Shown here: positions 46,114-57,299 of the stretch, piece after piece | How the letters are laid out: every line of letters begins with the position of its first letter | Position numbering within the stretch: the first letter of the stretch is position 1 | NCBI GenBank assembly: GCA_030141605.1 | Contig: JAQGDQ010000235.1 | Span: 250,001 to 311,077 of the forward strand | DNA length: 61,077 nt | Direction of reading: 5' to 3' | From: Tubiluchus corallicola | Taxonomy: Eukaryota; Priapulida; Priapulimorpha; Priapulimorphida; Tubiluchidae | Program-made: the position numbers and the translations under genes | Notes under the pieces: model-generated | Told to the model about the DNA's origin: nothing | Seen by the model: the letters and a program-made list of their open reading frames with translations, nothing else | The model's database searches: none

Positions 46114-46190
46114 GTGAGTGCTATTTTGTTAAATTATTTGATACTTTTAGTTGAGTATAAAAATTTTTGAGCTACTATTTCAACCTTCAT

Positions 46191-46259
46191 GATGCAAGAC
46201 CTACATCTGAGAAGCTTTGCAAAATCGAGTACTGCAAACAAACTGTCAGCATTTAAGAA
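46191..46259 (+). repeat. Direct repeat copy 2
   Basis: Lies 77 nt after the exon donor. It is like 44890-44980 but has one GAGA instead of two, with the intervening bases missing, as expected from a deletion between the two GAGA motifs. Confidence 0.85.
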
Positions 46260-46651
46260 TTATGCAGCTTATTTACTATTGAATGACAACACAGTATAAA
46301 CTTGTTTTGTATGTTTAGTATGTTTTGGCTGTCAAGAATTTTGAAAATGCAATAAATTACTTGCAGCATAAGTAACAGAGTGCACATTCTTGAAGCAAAC
46401 TAATATGTGGCATCCTGTCTTTGACATGCATTTATGTAAAGCAGCCCAAATAGATAACCAATCTTGGATATTGCAGAGGAGGAAGCTGTAGCTACAAGGA
46501 TTGTTTTGTATTTGAAGTTTTCTAAATTCTGAGAGCTAAACCGTGATTTTATAAATTTGTTTTAGTCTTGCTTTTTGACAAATTTGTTTTGACTTGCGTT
46601 TTTGTGATATAGCATTTTACTTTAAACCTTTTTCCATTTTCCATTCTGTAG

Positions 46652-46803
46652 TTTACACAATCAGTTATATCTAAGGTGGGAAAAGTTTCATGGCTGCCTG
46701 TAGAAGGCAAAATTGTTGTAAACAAGATCTTTGAAGGAATGAAAAGGCCAGTTGGGAGTCGACCTCAACAACAAGATTCACTTGTGCTACCTATACTAAT
46801 GGA
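46652..46803 (+). CDS. Exon: helical mesothelin-like region, part 5
   Basis: Phase 0-2 exon (TTCCATTCTGTAG|TTT ... ATGGA|GTATGT), 50 complete codons. Sequence 'KVGKVSWLPVEGKIVVNKI' then 'PQQQDSLVLPILM'. No cysteine. Exon borders fit both neighbours; the final GA joins T of the next exon as GAT. There is no methionine-led ORF of notable size, so it was found by splice context. Confidence 0.75.
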
Positions 46804-47521
46804 GTATGTATTATAATGATTTTAAGAATTATTTTGAAATTCTCGATCACTGACTGTTTAAAACTGGCGGTCTGTGTTGGCTGTTTGCTGGCAAGCTAAG
46901 GGACTAACTGGTTGAGTTTACTGAAGTCTTGTTACTTTAGGTTACTAAAATAACTTCCATAGATCCAATTTTGGACGCATAAAATAAGCGTCATTCATTA
47001 CCTAGCAATAGAACAGACAACTGTTATTGATAGCAATGCGAAACATCACGATGAAACTTATTATAGCTCTGGTGTACACTGAGCTTTAATCTTTTAACAG
47101 ACTGAACAAAAAAATCATTTTAACGTTCTGTGTTGCTCTTTGATGATATCGGCTGAATGGTCTACTAGGTTACACTTGCTGTCCACTAAGTTGCTGCACC
47201 AAGATCAGACCTAAGATATTTAAGTACTTAATGTAATGCATAAAATTATTTAACTTGCATAACATTTAATACTGCAGCATGTACTGCATATTTTAAGCAA
47301 CCAATACACACATGATAATCGCCCATGCACTAACGTCTGTAAATATGATAACAATGAGTTTTTGAAACATAGTTTTGGGGAAGGACATTTATTTCATGAA
47401 TTAATTTCAGAAAACGAATTTTTGTTATGAATGATATTACAAAATACAAATAATTTAATCCAAGTTCAATATTTCTAAGAGTTATCTACTGTTTAGCCTT
47501 TTGTTTTCATTTATATTCCAG
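46804..47521. other. Intron, no gene seen
   Basis: 718-bp AT-rich intron ending CATTTATATTCCAG. No element recognised. Confidence 0.5.
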
Positions 47522-47669
47522 TATGCCAATGTTGGTGGAACATTTGTCTTGGGACCAGTGGGTTGATACTGCAATAATGATAAAAAAAACAAAAAATGAT
47601 ACAGCAAAATGGGATTTTTTTGATTTATTTAAAAATTCTGTTACTGCTGCTAATCGTCGTACTGTACAG
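47522..47669 (+). CDS. Exon: helical mesothelin-like region, part 6
   Basis: Phase 2-0 exon (TTATATTCCAG|T ... GTACAG|GTAAGT), 49 complete codons. Sequence 'MPMLVEHLSWDQWVDTAIMI', a lysine-rich part 'KKTKNDTAKW', then 'FFDLFKNSVTAANRRTVQ'. Good acceptor and a consensus donor. No cysteine. Confidence 0.78.
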
Positions 47670-48158
47670 GTAAGTTTTTTGACAGGCTCACCGTTGTGTT
47701 GATTATATTATTATATTTCTGACGTTATCATGATTTTATTTTAAGCAACTAATGCAAGAGTATTTTAACTGTTACACTTTTGTGCAATGACAATTGTGCA
47801 GTTTTTATCGTTTTACTATTTCCAGTAATTTTAATTTTTTTAGAATGAGCTATTCATCCAGGTTTTAGGAATTCATAGTATTCAGTTACGTAAAATAAAG
47901 TATTTAGTGTTCTAATATATTTTTATTACATGTATAGTTCATTGATACCACTTCAGGTTTGGCAGCACATCCTAACATATTTGGTTGAAGTGGCGTAGCT
48001 GGTTTTGACAGCTAAGCTACAGAACTGAATTGATATTTGTTTTCTTTAGAATGCCGAGTATTTTGAGTAAAGTGCTGCAGCAGTCTTCTGTTGTAAAATA
48101 AGGAAACTATTGACCTTGAAAATTTTGCTATAATCTAAGGACTTAATTCCTTAAACAG

Positions 48159-48249
48159 CTCATTTTTGAAAACCCGGCTATTGGACATCATGCTGCCTAT
48201 CTTCCAGCTCAGACTGATAATTTGGCTACTTACTCTATGGGCCTTACTG
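48159..48249 (+). CDS. Exon: helical region, part 7 (probable)
   Basis: Starts after TTCCTTAAACAG in phase 0 and stays open for 30 codons ('LIFENPAIGHHAAYLP', 'NLATYSMGLT') to ACTG|GTAATA, leaving in phase 1. It has the amino-acid texture of the neighbouring exons. The acceptor pyrimidine tract is modest. A TIR transposon starts 24 nt after the donor (48274). Confidence 0.6.
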
Positions 48250-48273
48250 GTAATACTGCAGCTAGTTCATGTG

Positions 48274-49108
48274 CAGTAGTCGCTGCTTAATAGATTCACG
48301 GTTAATTGACTCGAAAACGCCTGGAGCAGGCCGCTTCTATTCAAATATACATAAAAATATCGGCAATTGTGCAATATATATGTAGAAACAATCATGTTAA
48401 GTACTGTTTTGTTGGTACGTTTATCATGCGCTAATAGTCTAGCGTAGCGGTTTTGCTTTGAATTTGTTACCCGCTTGCCCACTGCAATCAACCTCGTTAC
48501 CCAAAAAATTTCTCGAAGCTAAATTACTTAATGGTTTCATTTGGATGCTCTAGTTGCAAATCACGCTTTCAGGCTTAATGAATTAACAGTCAAAGATGCG
48601 GGTACAGTATAATCAGCCAGTATTCCTTGTGACTTACAAGTGTAAACATTGTACAGCAAATAAGAAGAATGTAAGTGAACAGACGATTCAGAACTGTTTT
48701 AGTCACACACAACAACAGATTTTCAACATTTTTACAAATACGAGAACTTTGTGTGCCAACTTCTTCGCGAGAAAATGAAGCAGCTAACTTTGAAGGAATT
48801 TTTGTAATTTATGCAAATAAACAGACTTGTGTGATTTAGAACAGTACACTTTTTAATTTATTCACTTATACAAATTATTATTTAATTTTTTTCTTCTAAT
48901 TTTTAACTACACAAAGGATATAGGCATATATACACATATATGCATTACTTCGTTTCAAAAATTTATTAAAAGCTTTTGCAATGCATAGTAAGCTGATGAC
49001 TCATACTTCCATAGCAGTAATACAACCTCCATCGGTTAATAGGTTCAATCGATTAATTGCGTCAAAACACCTCGGTCCCAAAGTGAGTCTATTAAGCGGC
49101 GACTACTG
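48274..49108 (+). mobile_element. 835-bp pogo/Tigger-derived TIR element
   Basis: Left end CAGTAGTCGCTGCTTAATAG and right end, inverted, CAGTAGTCGCCGCTTAATAG. TA follows the right end; the left flank is TG, so one copy of the target duplication is mutated. The internal segments 48455-48660 and 48950-49108 match the Tigger copy at 14900-15747, but the transposase is almost entirely deleted, so it is non-autonomous. Confidence 0.88.
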
Positions 49109-49475
49109 TATATAATAAGTCAAAGCCTTATCAAGTTGATCATGAAGATGAGATATCTGCACACAGTCATGGAAATGCTATGGACAGGTTCAGTCAGGAC
49201 TGTTACTTCAAAAATTGTAGCGGGTGGGAAAGCCATAAAATTGGTACCATATAATTGATACCATTGTAACAATTGTCGATTGTTACCATGTCCAATTGCC
49301 ACAAAATAAGCAAGTAACGACAATCTTAGCAAAGATGGCAGGAATTTGGCCTTATTACAGTTATTGACTAGGTATATTAAAGTATGCTGTTGCTTTGTTT
49401 CTCAAAAATTGCTTTTTGTCAATTATTATTTTTTCTTCAACCGCATGTGTATTTTTTATAAAAACATTCTGTCAG

Positions 49476-49515
49476 GCATTTGTGAGAATTTATACGCTAT
49501 CTATTATGATAGTGT
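49476..49515 (+). CDS. Possible 40-nt exon (weak)
   Basis: Proposed because an exon entering in phase 1 and leaving in phase 2 is needed between the exons at 48159 and 50994. ATTCTGTCAG|GC ATT TGT GAG ... AGT GT|GTAGAA reads 'ICENLYAIYYDS' and restores the frame. The donor GTAGAA is weak, and GT sites two and four bases upstream would give other phases. The texture fits the family, but this could be wrong. Confidence 0.35.
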
Positions 49516-50279
49516 GTAGAAATATTTTATCATGACAGTCCATGCAAATCTCAACAAACTTTATTGGAAAATCTGCATAAATAAGTACTAAAATTCATTC
49601 TTGTTTTGCAACAATAAAAAAGATGTTACTTTTGTTGTAAAGACAAAGGTATAGTGTATATACTGTATGCTGTTATAATTATCCATCTGTTTCCCTAAAC
49701 ACACTGTCCAGTTCACACATTGTAGGGCCCTCTCTGCTTATTAATAGGGCTAGGGTTGCAAATCTTCTTTTGGACTAAATGTGTTTATTTTTAACAATGC
49801 AAAAAAAAACTTAGTATTGCTTTATGCCTTAAATTACATTAGAGATAAATTCAAATACAACCACGAGTTACTCTCTTTTCTGTTAATAACAATGCTGCAG
49901 AAGTCAAAAATAATTTGCAAGGGTTCATTTAGTAAATTCTATTTTTGTAAATCTGGTTGAGACTTTAAAACTCATCTTTCCATCCAAACACATTCGTCAT
50001 GTCTTGGTCCAAAACAGAATAAGTCTCTCTATATCGAATATTATTTTCTCAAAAAAATCTTAAACTATTGGTGTGCCCCGTGGTTCTATACTGGGAGTAC
50101 TGCTAATTTATAATACCTACAGTATATTTCAAATTTACTGAAGGTAAATAAATCTGAAGAAGACAAAAGTATGTACTTGATTCTTTCAATTAGGCAAGCA
50201 ATTTATTATTTATCTTCAGTAAAATAGGTTCTAATACATAACTGTTCGGCAAATGGTGGCAACTAATTATACTGAATAT

Positions 50280-50340
50280 GTGTGTGTGTGTGTGCGTGTG
50301 TGTGTGTGCGTGTGTGTGTGTGCGTGCGTGCATGTGTGTG
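50280..50340 (+). repeat. (TG)n repeat with CG interruptions
   Basis: TGTGTG run broken by CGTG units about every 8-14 bases, intronic. The surrounding intron (49516-50993) shows no other feature. Confidence 0.9.
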
Positions 50341-50993
50341 ATCATATTTTATTGCATATGTGAAAATTTTCAAATCTGACAACAAATAGGGAGGTTACTC
50401 AGAACGATGCAAACAAATTTATGCGGGACCCATTTTAACCACTCACTATCCATGTGCATGCTTGCTAATACGTTGTAGTTGTAGTTTGTACCTACTATAA
50501 TGTTACCAATTATTCAATACCCGTACCTGATAAATAAATAAATAGCCAATTTGTATGACTTTTCTACTGGATTTTTGTTATTTTCTGGCATATGCACCAT
50601 TTCAAGCTCAGAAGTGTATAGGACAAAAAGTGAAAGTGTCAGCAATACAAATGCACGGCCAAAAATCACAGAACACCATGCCAGTCAGTCGTGATGTAGT
50701 TATTTTTCTATCGAATTGAATGGTATATAGAATAGAATTGACTGGTAATTCAAGTTTGTGTATATTATGTATAAAAATGTGCCAAAGTTTTGATTATAAT
50801 ATTGTAAAAAGAAAAATAATGGATTTTCTTGAAATTCACTACACTAATGTTCCATTTGTTTATGCATAAAGACCAAAAAGTTTATGTCATTCCCTTGAAT
50901 GGTTTAAAAAAATACATCTAATTAATAAAAAGACACCCTCGCTAATACTAAACTTAAAATACAAGACTAAAGTGTATATATTATTATGTGTAG

Positions 50994-51054
50994 GATATTT
51001 GTTAACCAACTAAGAGTTTTAGGCCAAATGCAAGTTAACAAAAGCTCAAATGAG
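50994..51054 (+). CDS. Exon: helical region, part 8
   Basis: Short exon (TTATGTGTAG|G ... AATGAG|GTAAGT), entering in phase 2 and leaving in phase 0, 20 complete codons 'IFVNQLRVLGQMQVNKSSNE'. Only this entry frame is open; the other two close at once. Consensus donor. The intron to the next exon is only 78 bp, the shortest in the gene. Confidence 0.72.
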
Positions 51055-51132
51055 GTAAGTCATGCAGTGTTTTTCAAATGATTGAATGTTAAACAATTTC
51101 AAACAAGTAAGAGTCAAGCATTTTTTTTGCAG

Positions 51133-51375
51133 TATCAAAATCTACTTTTATACATGATCTTACCAGACTCCATAGTTAATGATGATGTGAACAAATCTGA
51201 CTTACTAAGTGGGAAATTCAGAATGAAAATTTTAGCTTTGAGACCAGATATACACAAAGAGATGCCTGAAACATTAACGCAGTTGCCATCCAAAGCTATT
51301 GGTGAAACACCTGATCCATTTGATGCAGAATTTTTGGATCGGCTAGCTTCGACTGGCACCCTGTCAGATTTAAAG
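51133..51375 (+). CDS. Exon: helical region, part 9
   Basis: Phase 0-0 exon (CATTTTTTTTGCAG|TAT ... TTAAAG|GTTGGT), 81 codons. It includes 'YQNLLLYMILPDSIV', 'FRMKILALRPDIHKEMP' and 'DPFDAEFLDRLASTGTLSDL'. Leucine-rich with prolines between short helices, no cysteine. The donor GTTGGT is weaker than most. Confidence 0.83.
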
Positions 51376-53999
51376 GTTGGTATTTGAACATAAGTTTAAT
51401 TTCTTAATTACAAGAATAGTGACTAATACTTAAAAAATTCCATAATTAAGACAATAAAAAGGATCACAAGGTTTCAAACCGACTCTGTGATTTATTGTTG
51501 AGTGACAAAAAAAGGAAAATGTATTCGTAAGTAAGAATGCTAGCGCTAATTTGTTTTTTTTTTATTATTTACAAATAAAAACAGCACACTTACAAAACTA
51601 GACAGTCACATACTAAAATTAGAGAGACACGGCAAGAAAGCTACATGCAAAAATGTAGAAGTAGAAAACAAAATCACTGGCCGCAGTCACTGTGACCAAA
51701 AGACAGAAAGATACACACAAGAACTTCTAGGGTAGCAGAGGTCATATATAGGTTATGTATATAGGAAAGAGTTATAGGTATAGGCTATAAGATAAACAAT
51801 GATTCTCATTATCAGTCTGCAGGTGGTTCCTAGTAAAAGGCAAAAGGTGGAACCCGCATGAGTTGAATATGCAAAGGCTGAGGGATGAACACAATATATA
51901 AAACTGCCTAAAGGGATTTTGCCGTTATGAGATAGGCTTATTAGAACATAAAGACTGCAGTAATAAACCAGATTCACATTAAGATTTTGCAGGTTTAGCA
52001 AGCATTTGATATATATTAGACTGCAGCTAATATAATTGCATGATCTGTATAATTTCGTTTTTCTGCTGAGGCCTTTTTGAAAACAAAGATCGTTTTTAAC
52101 GTGAACATAACCTCATATGTTCAAATTATTACGTTTGATTAAGTCACAGAGGTAGTTGTCACACAAAAAAAGCTGAAGTTTGATTTTATTGTTTCTCTTC
52201 ACAGATAGGTTTTATTTGGCTGGCTGAATAATCACTGGACTTTTACTTTAACAGTTAGTAAAACTGGCTCCTTCAATGAAATCATTGCTCTAAAATGTAC
52301 TGGCCAACAACTTAAAATTAGATATGCACCTTGTACATAGATTTAGATAAGGTTTAGAAAGATTGCTAGCTTACTGGAACAATACTTGGAACGTGTGTCA
52401 CTCAAGAGTGGCATGCTGTTGGGCAGCAGTAGCTGTTGGCAAATTGCCAACAAGTATTCTCATTGCTGTTTCATATATTTACATCTATGTTTTTCAGTAT
52501 TTTCATTGAGTAACCCGTACCCAGGTATCCGATTAATTACCCTAATTGTTTATTATCCTAACCTTATAATTCTGTCCGGTTCCGACAGTGACATTATTTG
52601 TAATATGATATCCATTGTTAGAGAACTTGAAATTTAAATTCTACCTTTAAATGCTGTGCACTTTTACAGTACATATCGACTTGGCAGCATGCCAGGTGGC
52701 AGTCTAACCCTCAAACTATGATTTCTTTATGGGAGGTTGATTATCCAAATAAAATTGTTTGTTAACATTTAAAAACCTATATCAGCCTACTAGCAAAGGT
52801 ATGAATAAAACTGAAAGGATTTTTTAAGTTTAACAACAACACGAAAAGATAATATAGGTTATTTTATTCTCCTAAACCCTACGTTGTATTAATAGTGATC
52901 AGTGTGGTACCTAGGCTGACATAGCTGAATCTTTGATAAATTAAAGCGTTCAATTAAGTAATTAAGAACTTGGCAGACAAAAGCTCTGTGAAACGCCTTG
53001 TGTTTCAAAACTTTAATTATTTATAGGCTGACTTAATTATATTTACTCAGAAAAATTGTTTTCCGCCATTTTTCGAGTTTTGTAATTAACCAGTATAGAA
53101 ATTTTCAAACTTCAAAAACAGTCAGTAGTTAAACAGATGATACATTTTCTTGCTGCTGCTATTGTTGTTGTTGTTGTTTATGACTTCTGATGTCAGATGT
53201 ATAGGGTATACTATATCACCATTACATTACTATGGAATCTTATGCCATAATTCCTTAACAATACAGCTGTTAAATGACTTGACCTAAGAATGGAAGGCCA
53301 ATCGAAAATAATAAGCAGTTAATTAACTGCAGTTACTCACCAATTTTCAGTGAACAGTGAACACCTGTGCTTAAGTGTAGAGGTTCCTAGCGATCCTGAA
53401 AGATAACAGATTGTTTATATGATGTCACAAAGATACTTGTAACACCGTATGAACAAGGCTAACAAAAATATTTGATTCTGAATATGATATTCCAAAGTTT
53501 TAAATCGAAGTTAGTTTCAGCAACGTCTTCACTAAGAGAGAATAATAGTGATCAGTTTCTTTACCAATCCTGTGATCAAAGAAATGCTTGCGATCACATT
53601 CGCTTTCAGTGAAAAGGTAATTGCCAACATGTGGTAGTACAGCACATTCAATATTCGGATCCAGGCTTTTCTCGAAGGGAGTGCCCTTCTCCTGTACTCT
53701 TTTCCTGTGAGTAAGAAGTATTGCTGTGCTAATTATTCAATTTTTTGCTGATTTACTAAAAAAAGCAAACACTGATTGTACAGTTTAACATTGCAAGCTG
53801 GCTTTCAAAATTAGTAGTGGCTTGACGTGGCAAGAGCAGTTTTAGGGTTGTGACAGCAGTGGAGTCTGCTAGTTATCACAGACAATGCTTTAAAACAATG
53901 CGTTATCACAGAGGTGTTTTAGCCCCCATAAAATTTTCTGCCATTATATCCCTCACTAAAAATAACCTCTATAGATAATTTATATTCTGTTGTCTACCA
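51376..53999. other. Intron, no gene seen
   Basis: First part of an 8.8-kb intron. A poly-T/A-rich stretch at 51549-51590 and a GTT run at 53157-53178. No protein or ends of elements recognised before the P-element fossil. Confidence 0.4.
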
Positions 54000-56400
54000 A
54001 ATAAAGTTTACTGCATGAAAGTCTGTGTTTTGCAAGAACAACTTATATAACACAAATTATAGCAAAAAAATTACCTGAAAATTTGCTTCAGTAGTTTTTA
54101 TGATTCTCAAGGCTGCCATTCACAGTAGCATTAAACCCGAAATGGTTTTTCTGGTTGTGAAAGAGCAACAACTTTGAAAATTTGAAACAACTTCACTGCA
54201 AGTGGATAATGTTTTGGCACTCATCACTAACTTGTTTTGACAGTATTCACACTGTATTGTTTTTAACAAGTCACCTACAACAAATCCACTATGTAAAACA
54301 AAACATTGTCTCTGAGGACGTTCGGTGTTTCTCGATCTAACTGAATCAGTGTATGTTCTATTTCGTAGTTATCACAATCCAATGATTCATGTTTATAATC
54401 CTTGTCTTCAGTATCGCATGCAGTTGTCAGTTTTCTGGGCTTCCACTTGCAGTCACGCGGACCCTTTGAGTCTGTTACCGAATCTGCAAAAAGCATGCAG
54501 TTTCCAGTCTGTGAACGCTGTATCCAATTTGGTATGATTACCCTATGTAAACCCCTTGAAAACTCCAGCACATTTGCGCGTTATTCCATCCGTAGCTTCA
54601 CCTTATTTTGTTAGAAAAATAGCCGGAGTAAATCTTGTAAAAAGTTGTGCGTTAAGACATGTAAATGTCTTGTAATCTCTAGTAAGAAGCTGATAAGCAA
54701 GAATCATGATTAACAGTACTCTGAATTTAAAACCAATAACAACTGTCTTTCTTTGACCATGGCACAGAAGCCATCCCTTCTAATCTCTTAGAACGTAAAT
54801 AAACCCTGCATGCTTCATGGCAACTGAAGAAACAACATCATAGTTGACTTTTGTTAGTGCAGCTTTAGCTTCTTTGCTGAAAGGATTCCTGCTGTTCAAC
54901 GTGTTGAATAATTCAATAGGCCTATAGATAAATTCTTTTGTAGCTTCAGTCCCTGAAAAAGTGGTGACTTGTGCACATCTTTGAGAAAGTCTATGGCTTT
55001 CGCCACAAAAAACTCAATGTTTGGACTGCAAGCTTGACATTCATTGTGTGTTTCCTCCGTTGGATGTGTTTTTATTTTATTTGATTTGCAAAAGTTATTC
55101 CTAGTTCTTTTTGCACAGTATTTAAAGCTTCGTTATAGTGCCACTCTATTTCTCTGGATTCTCCTTCACTTTCTGTCATGACTTTATAGTCACCTAATAA
55201 GTTTCTTGGTAATTTTTCTAAATGATATACATCAAAGATCACGTAAATTTCATCAGCATGTGACTGAGGATGAGTAAACGATGTTTTCATGTCATTCATG
55301 TTGAAAAAACATGCTAAGAGCTCTGCTGTTGTTTCATTTACATAACTGATATAAAAAGTGATAGCTCACACTATAATTCCTTCAACATGAAAAAGGCTGA
55401 CACAGTCAAGTGATTTTGTTAATTAGGAAAAATGCTACAGGATGGCGCCAATGGCCAGCCACACCTGCCAACATGAAAACAAAGCTTCAGTAGCAGTTTT
55501 GTCACAAACGTATGGTAAGGCTGAGCCATAGTCAACTGGACCAGCATATCTTTTCCCTTCACACAGTTTCTTTCCATAAAGCCATGACATCTGTGATAAG
55601 GACTGTGTCTCTCATGAATTGTTTGTTTCAGCTTGTTTTCCAAGGGGTTTGTATTATATCCATCAAAAATCTTGGTCTGCAGTCCACTAAGGAAGCCCAT
55701 GCCCTAATGCGTAAAGGATGTAGTAACAACAGGAGTTTTCTTGTAATTCATAAACCTTGGGCGACTAATAGTGCAGTCAATGCAAACTGCTTTGTTTCAT
55801 CACTATACCTGTTCGAGTAAGCTCTCTTTGACTGTATGTTTTCTTGGATTGATTTTCAAACAAGTGACTGGCAAAGCAAAATTTTGGGACATAGTACTAC
55901 ATTATTCACTGGTAACTAATTTTCTCTCCTTCAGACATGTCAACAAAGTTTTCATATTTTCATAACACGATTTGTTTGCTGGAGCTTTTGTCTCAGAGTT
56001 TTATTTTGTCTTTTCAGCTCTTTCACACTTATCAAGAGGTTTATTAGCACGAGCTTTAACCTTACAGTAACTATGATCCGCAGTTTCGAGTTTGGCTATC
56101 TTTGTAGGACTAGAAAAGCACTGAGTGAAGCATTTCCTCTTTGATGGCAATTTGCATTTTGTGGTTGAACATTTTTGTAAAATAGTAAGAAAATCAAAAA
56201 CTGATAGTGCAGCTGAGCTTTTAAAACAAGAAAATGACTGAGCATACTGATTGACCTCAAAGTCACTTTCCAAAAAGTGTGCACTGCAAAGAAAGTGTTT
56301 CCCTTCTCCGGCTTCCAACAAACTGCTTTTACCCAACTTCTTAGCTTTGCACGGTCATTTTCAGGAAACCTGAAATGAAGGCACTAGCTGCAAATTTTTT
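54000..56400 (-). mobile_element. P-element/THAP9-like transposase fossil
   Basis: Minus strand from about 56400: 'HFRFPENDRAKLRSWVKAV' then, after a frameshift, 'HFLCSAHFLESDFE', the C-terminal half of a THAP zinc finger (C..H with the SDF tail). Next comes a spacer with many lysines, then 55700-55419 ('LENKLKQTIHE'), 55299-55072 with 'IYVIFDVYHLEKLPRNLL' and 'IEWHYNEALNTVQKELGI' (catalytic-domain block like 'FDxCHMLKLxRN ... WxYIxxLxxxQ'), and a C-terminal 'NVLFYIVDLL' near 54290. Stops and frameshifts show it is inactive. Boundaries are approximate and TIRs were not found. Confidence 0.75.
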
Positions 56401-56924
56401 TCTTTTCCTCTATGCAATATTTATGACATCGACAAATTCAATAATTCATTTCTTCAATAAGTATGACTAAAATTTAAAGGCAAGCACAATCGATATCCCA
56501 AGATTTGCAATTATGTTACCACTAGATTAATTAATAATTGAAGTAGCAAAGGCCCCGCAAAAAATTTTGCTTATAAATGCACATATAATCAATAATGCGC
56601 GAACATCCTACCTAGTGTTCGTTTATTTGCCAAAGTCAACAGCAGCATCTTTAGTGAATTAAAGTTATAAGGTTATAGACTGAGAATAATGGATGACGTC
56701 AGAACAATGGCTTTGCCTCAGCAGTTTTCCAAGCAAAAATTGCCAAAAATAGAACATGTAATTAACTCATGTCTTGATGGATGTGTCCTACAATATAGCC
56801 CACATCATCATGTAGCCCTGTTCTTCTTCTTTTTAAAGAGCTATGTATCTCCTTCTTAGATCAACACAAAGAAGGCTAGAACGTTTTTTCTATAGGCAGT
56901 GTGACCAAAATTTCGAAAAAATTG

Positions 56925-57240
56925 GGAGTTGGATCCTGGAAAACGTCCGCTATGGGGCACTGAGGCCCTCTCACCAATACTAAATACGCCTACTACACCC
57001 ACCGCTGAACGGGCTATCTATCCATGGCCAGCACCACCCATGGCTCAGTCCCGTTCTCCAGATCTCAGAGGTATAACTTTTGCAAAAAATGGCCATTTTG
57101 GAGGTTTTTCGCCCCCTCCCGTTCCTCGCGGTGGGCCCGATTCCAAAAATATGACCCCAAATTGCATGACACTAGATCGAGACCTTTCGTTTGATATATA
57201 GATCGCCGCAAATTGTGCCGCCGTCGAAGCTGTAGCCTCG
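56925..57240. repeat. Locally GC-rich dispersed-repeat candidate
   Basis: About 315 bp of clearly higher GC than the flanks, including CCCCCTCCCGTTCCTCGCGG and a CpG-containing tail, followed directly by an (AT)n run at 57246-57267. Overlapping open frames occur on both strands, neither with recognised similarity or splice context. I interpret it as a transposon-derived repeat, not a gene. Confidence 0.4.
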
Positions 57241-57299
57241 AATCTTATATATATATATATATATATTAAGCTCATATCAGTAGAATTAATATATACGAT

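Noticed and set aside
56929-57275. Overlapping proline-rich frames on both strands in the GC-rich island
   Set aside because: The frames follow from local base composition and lack splice sites or recognisable domains.
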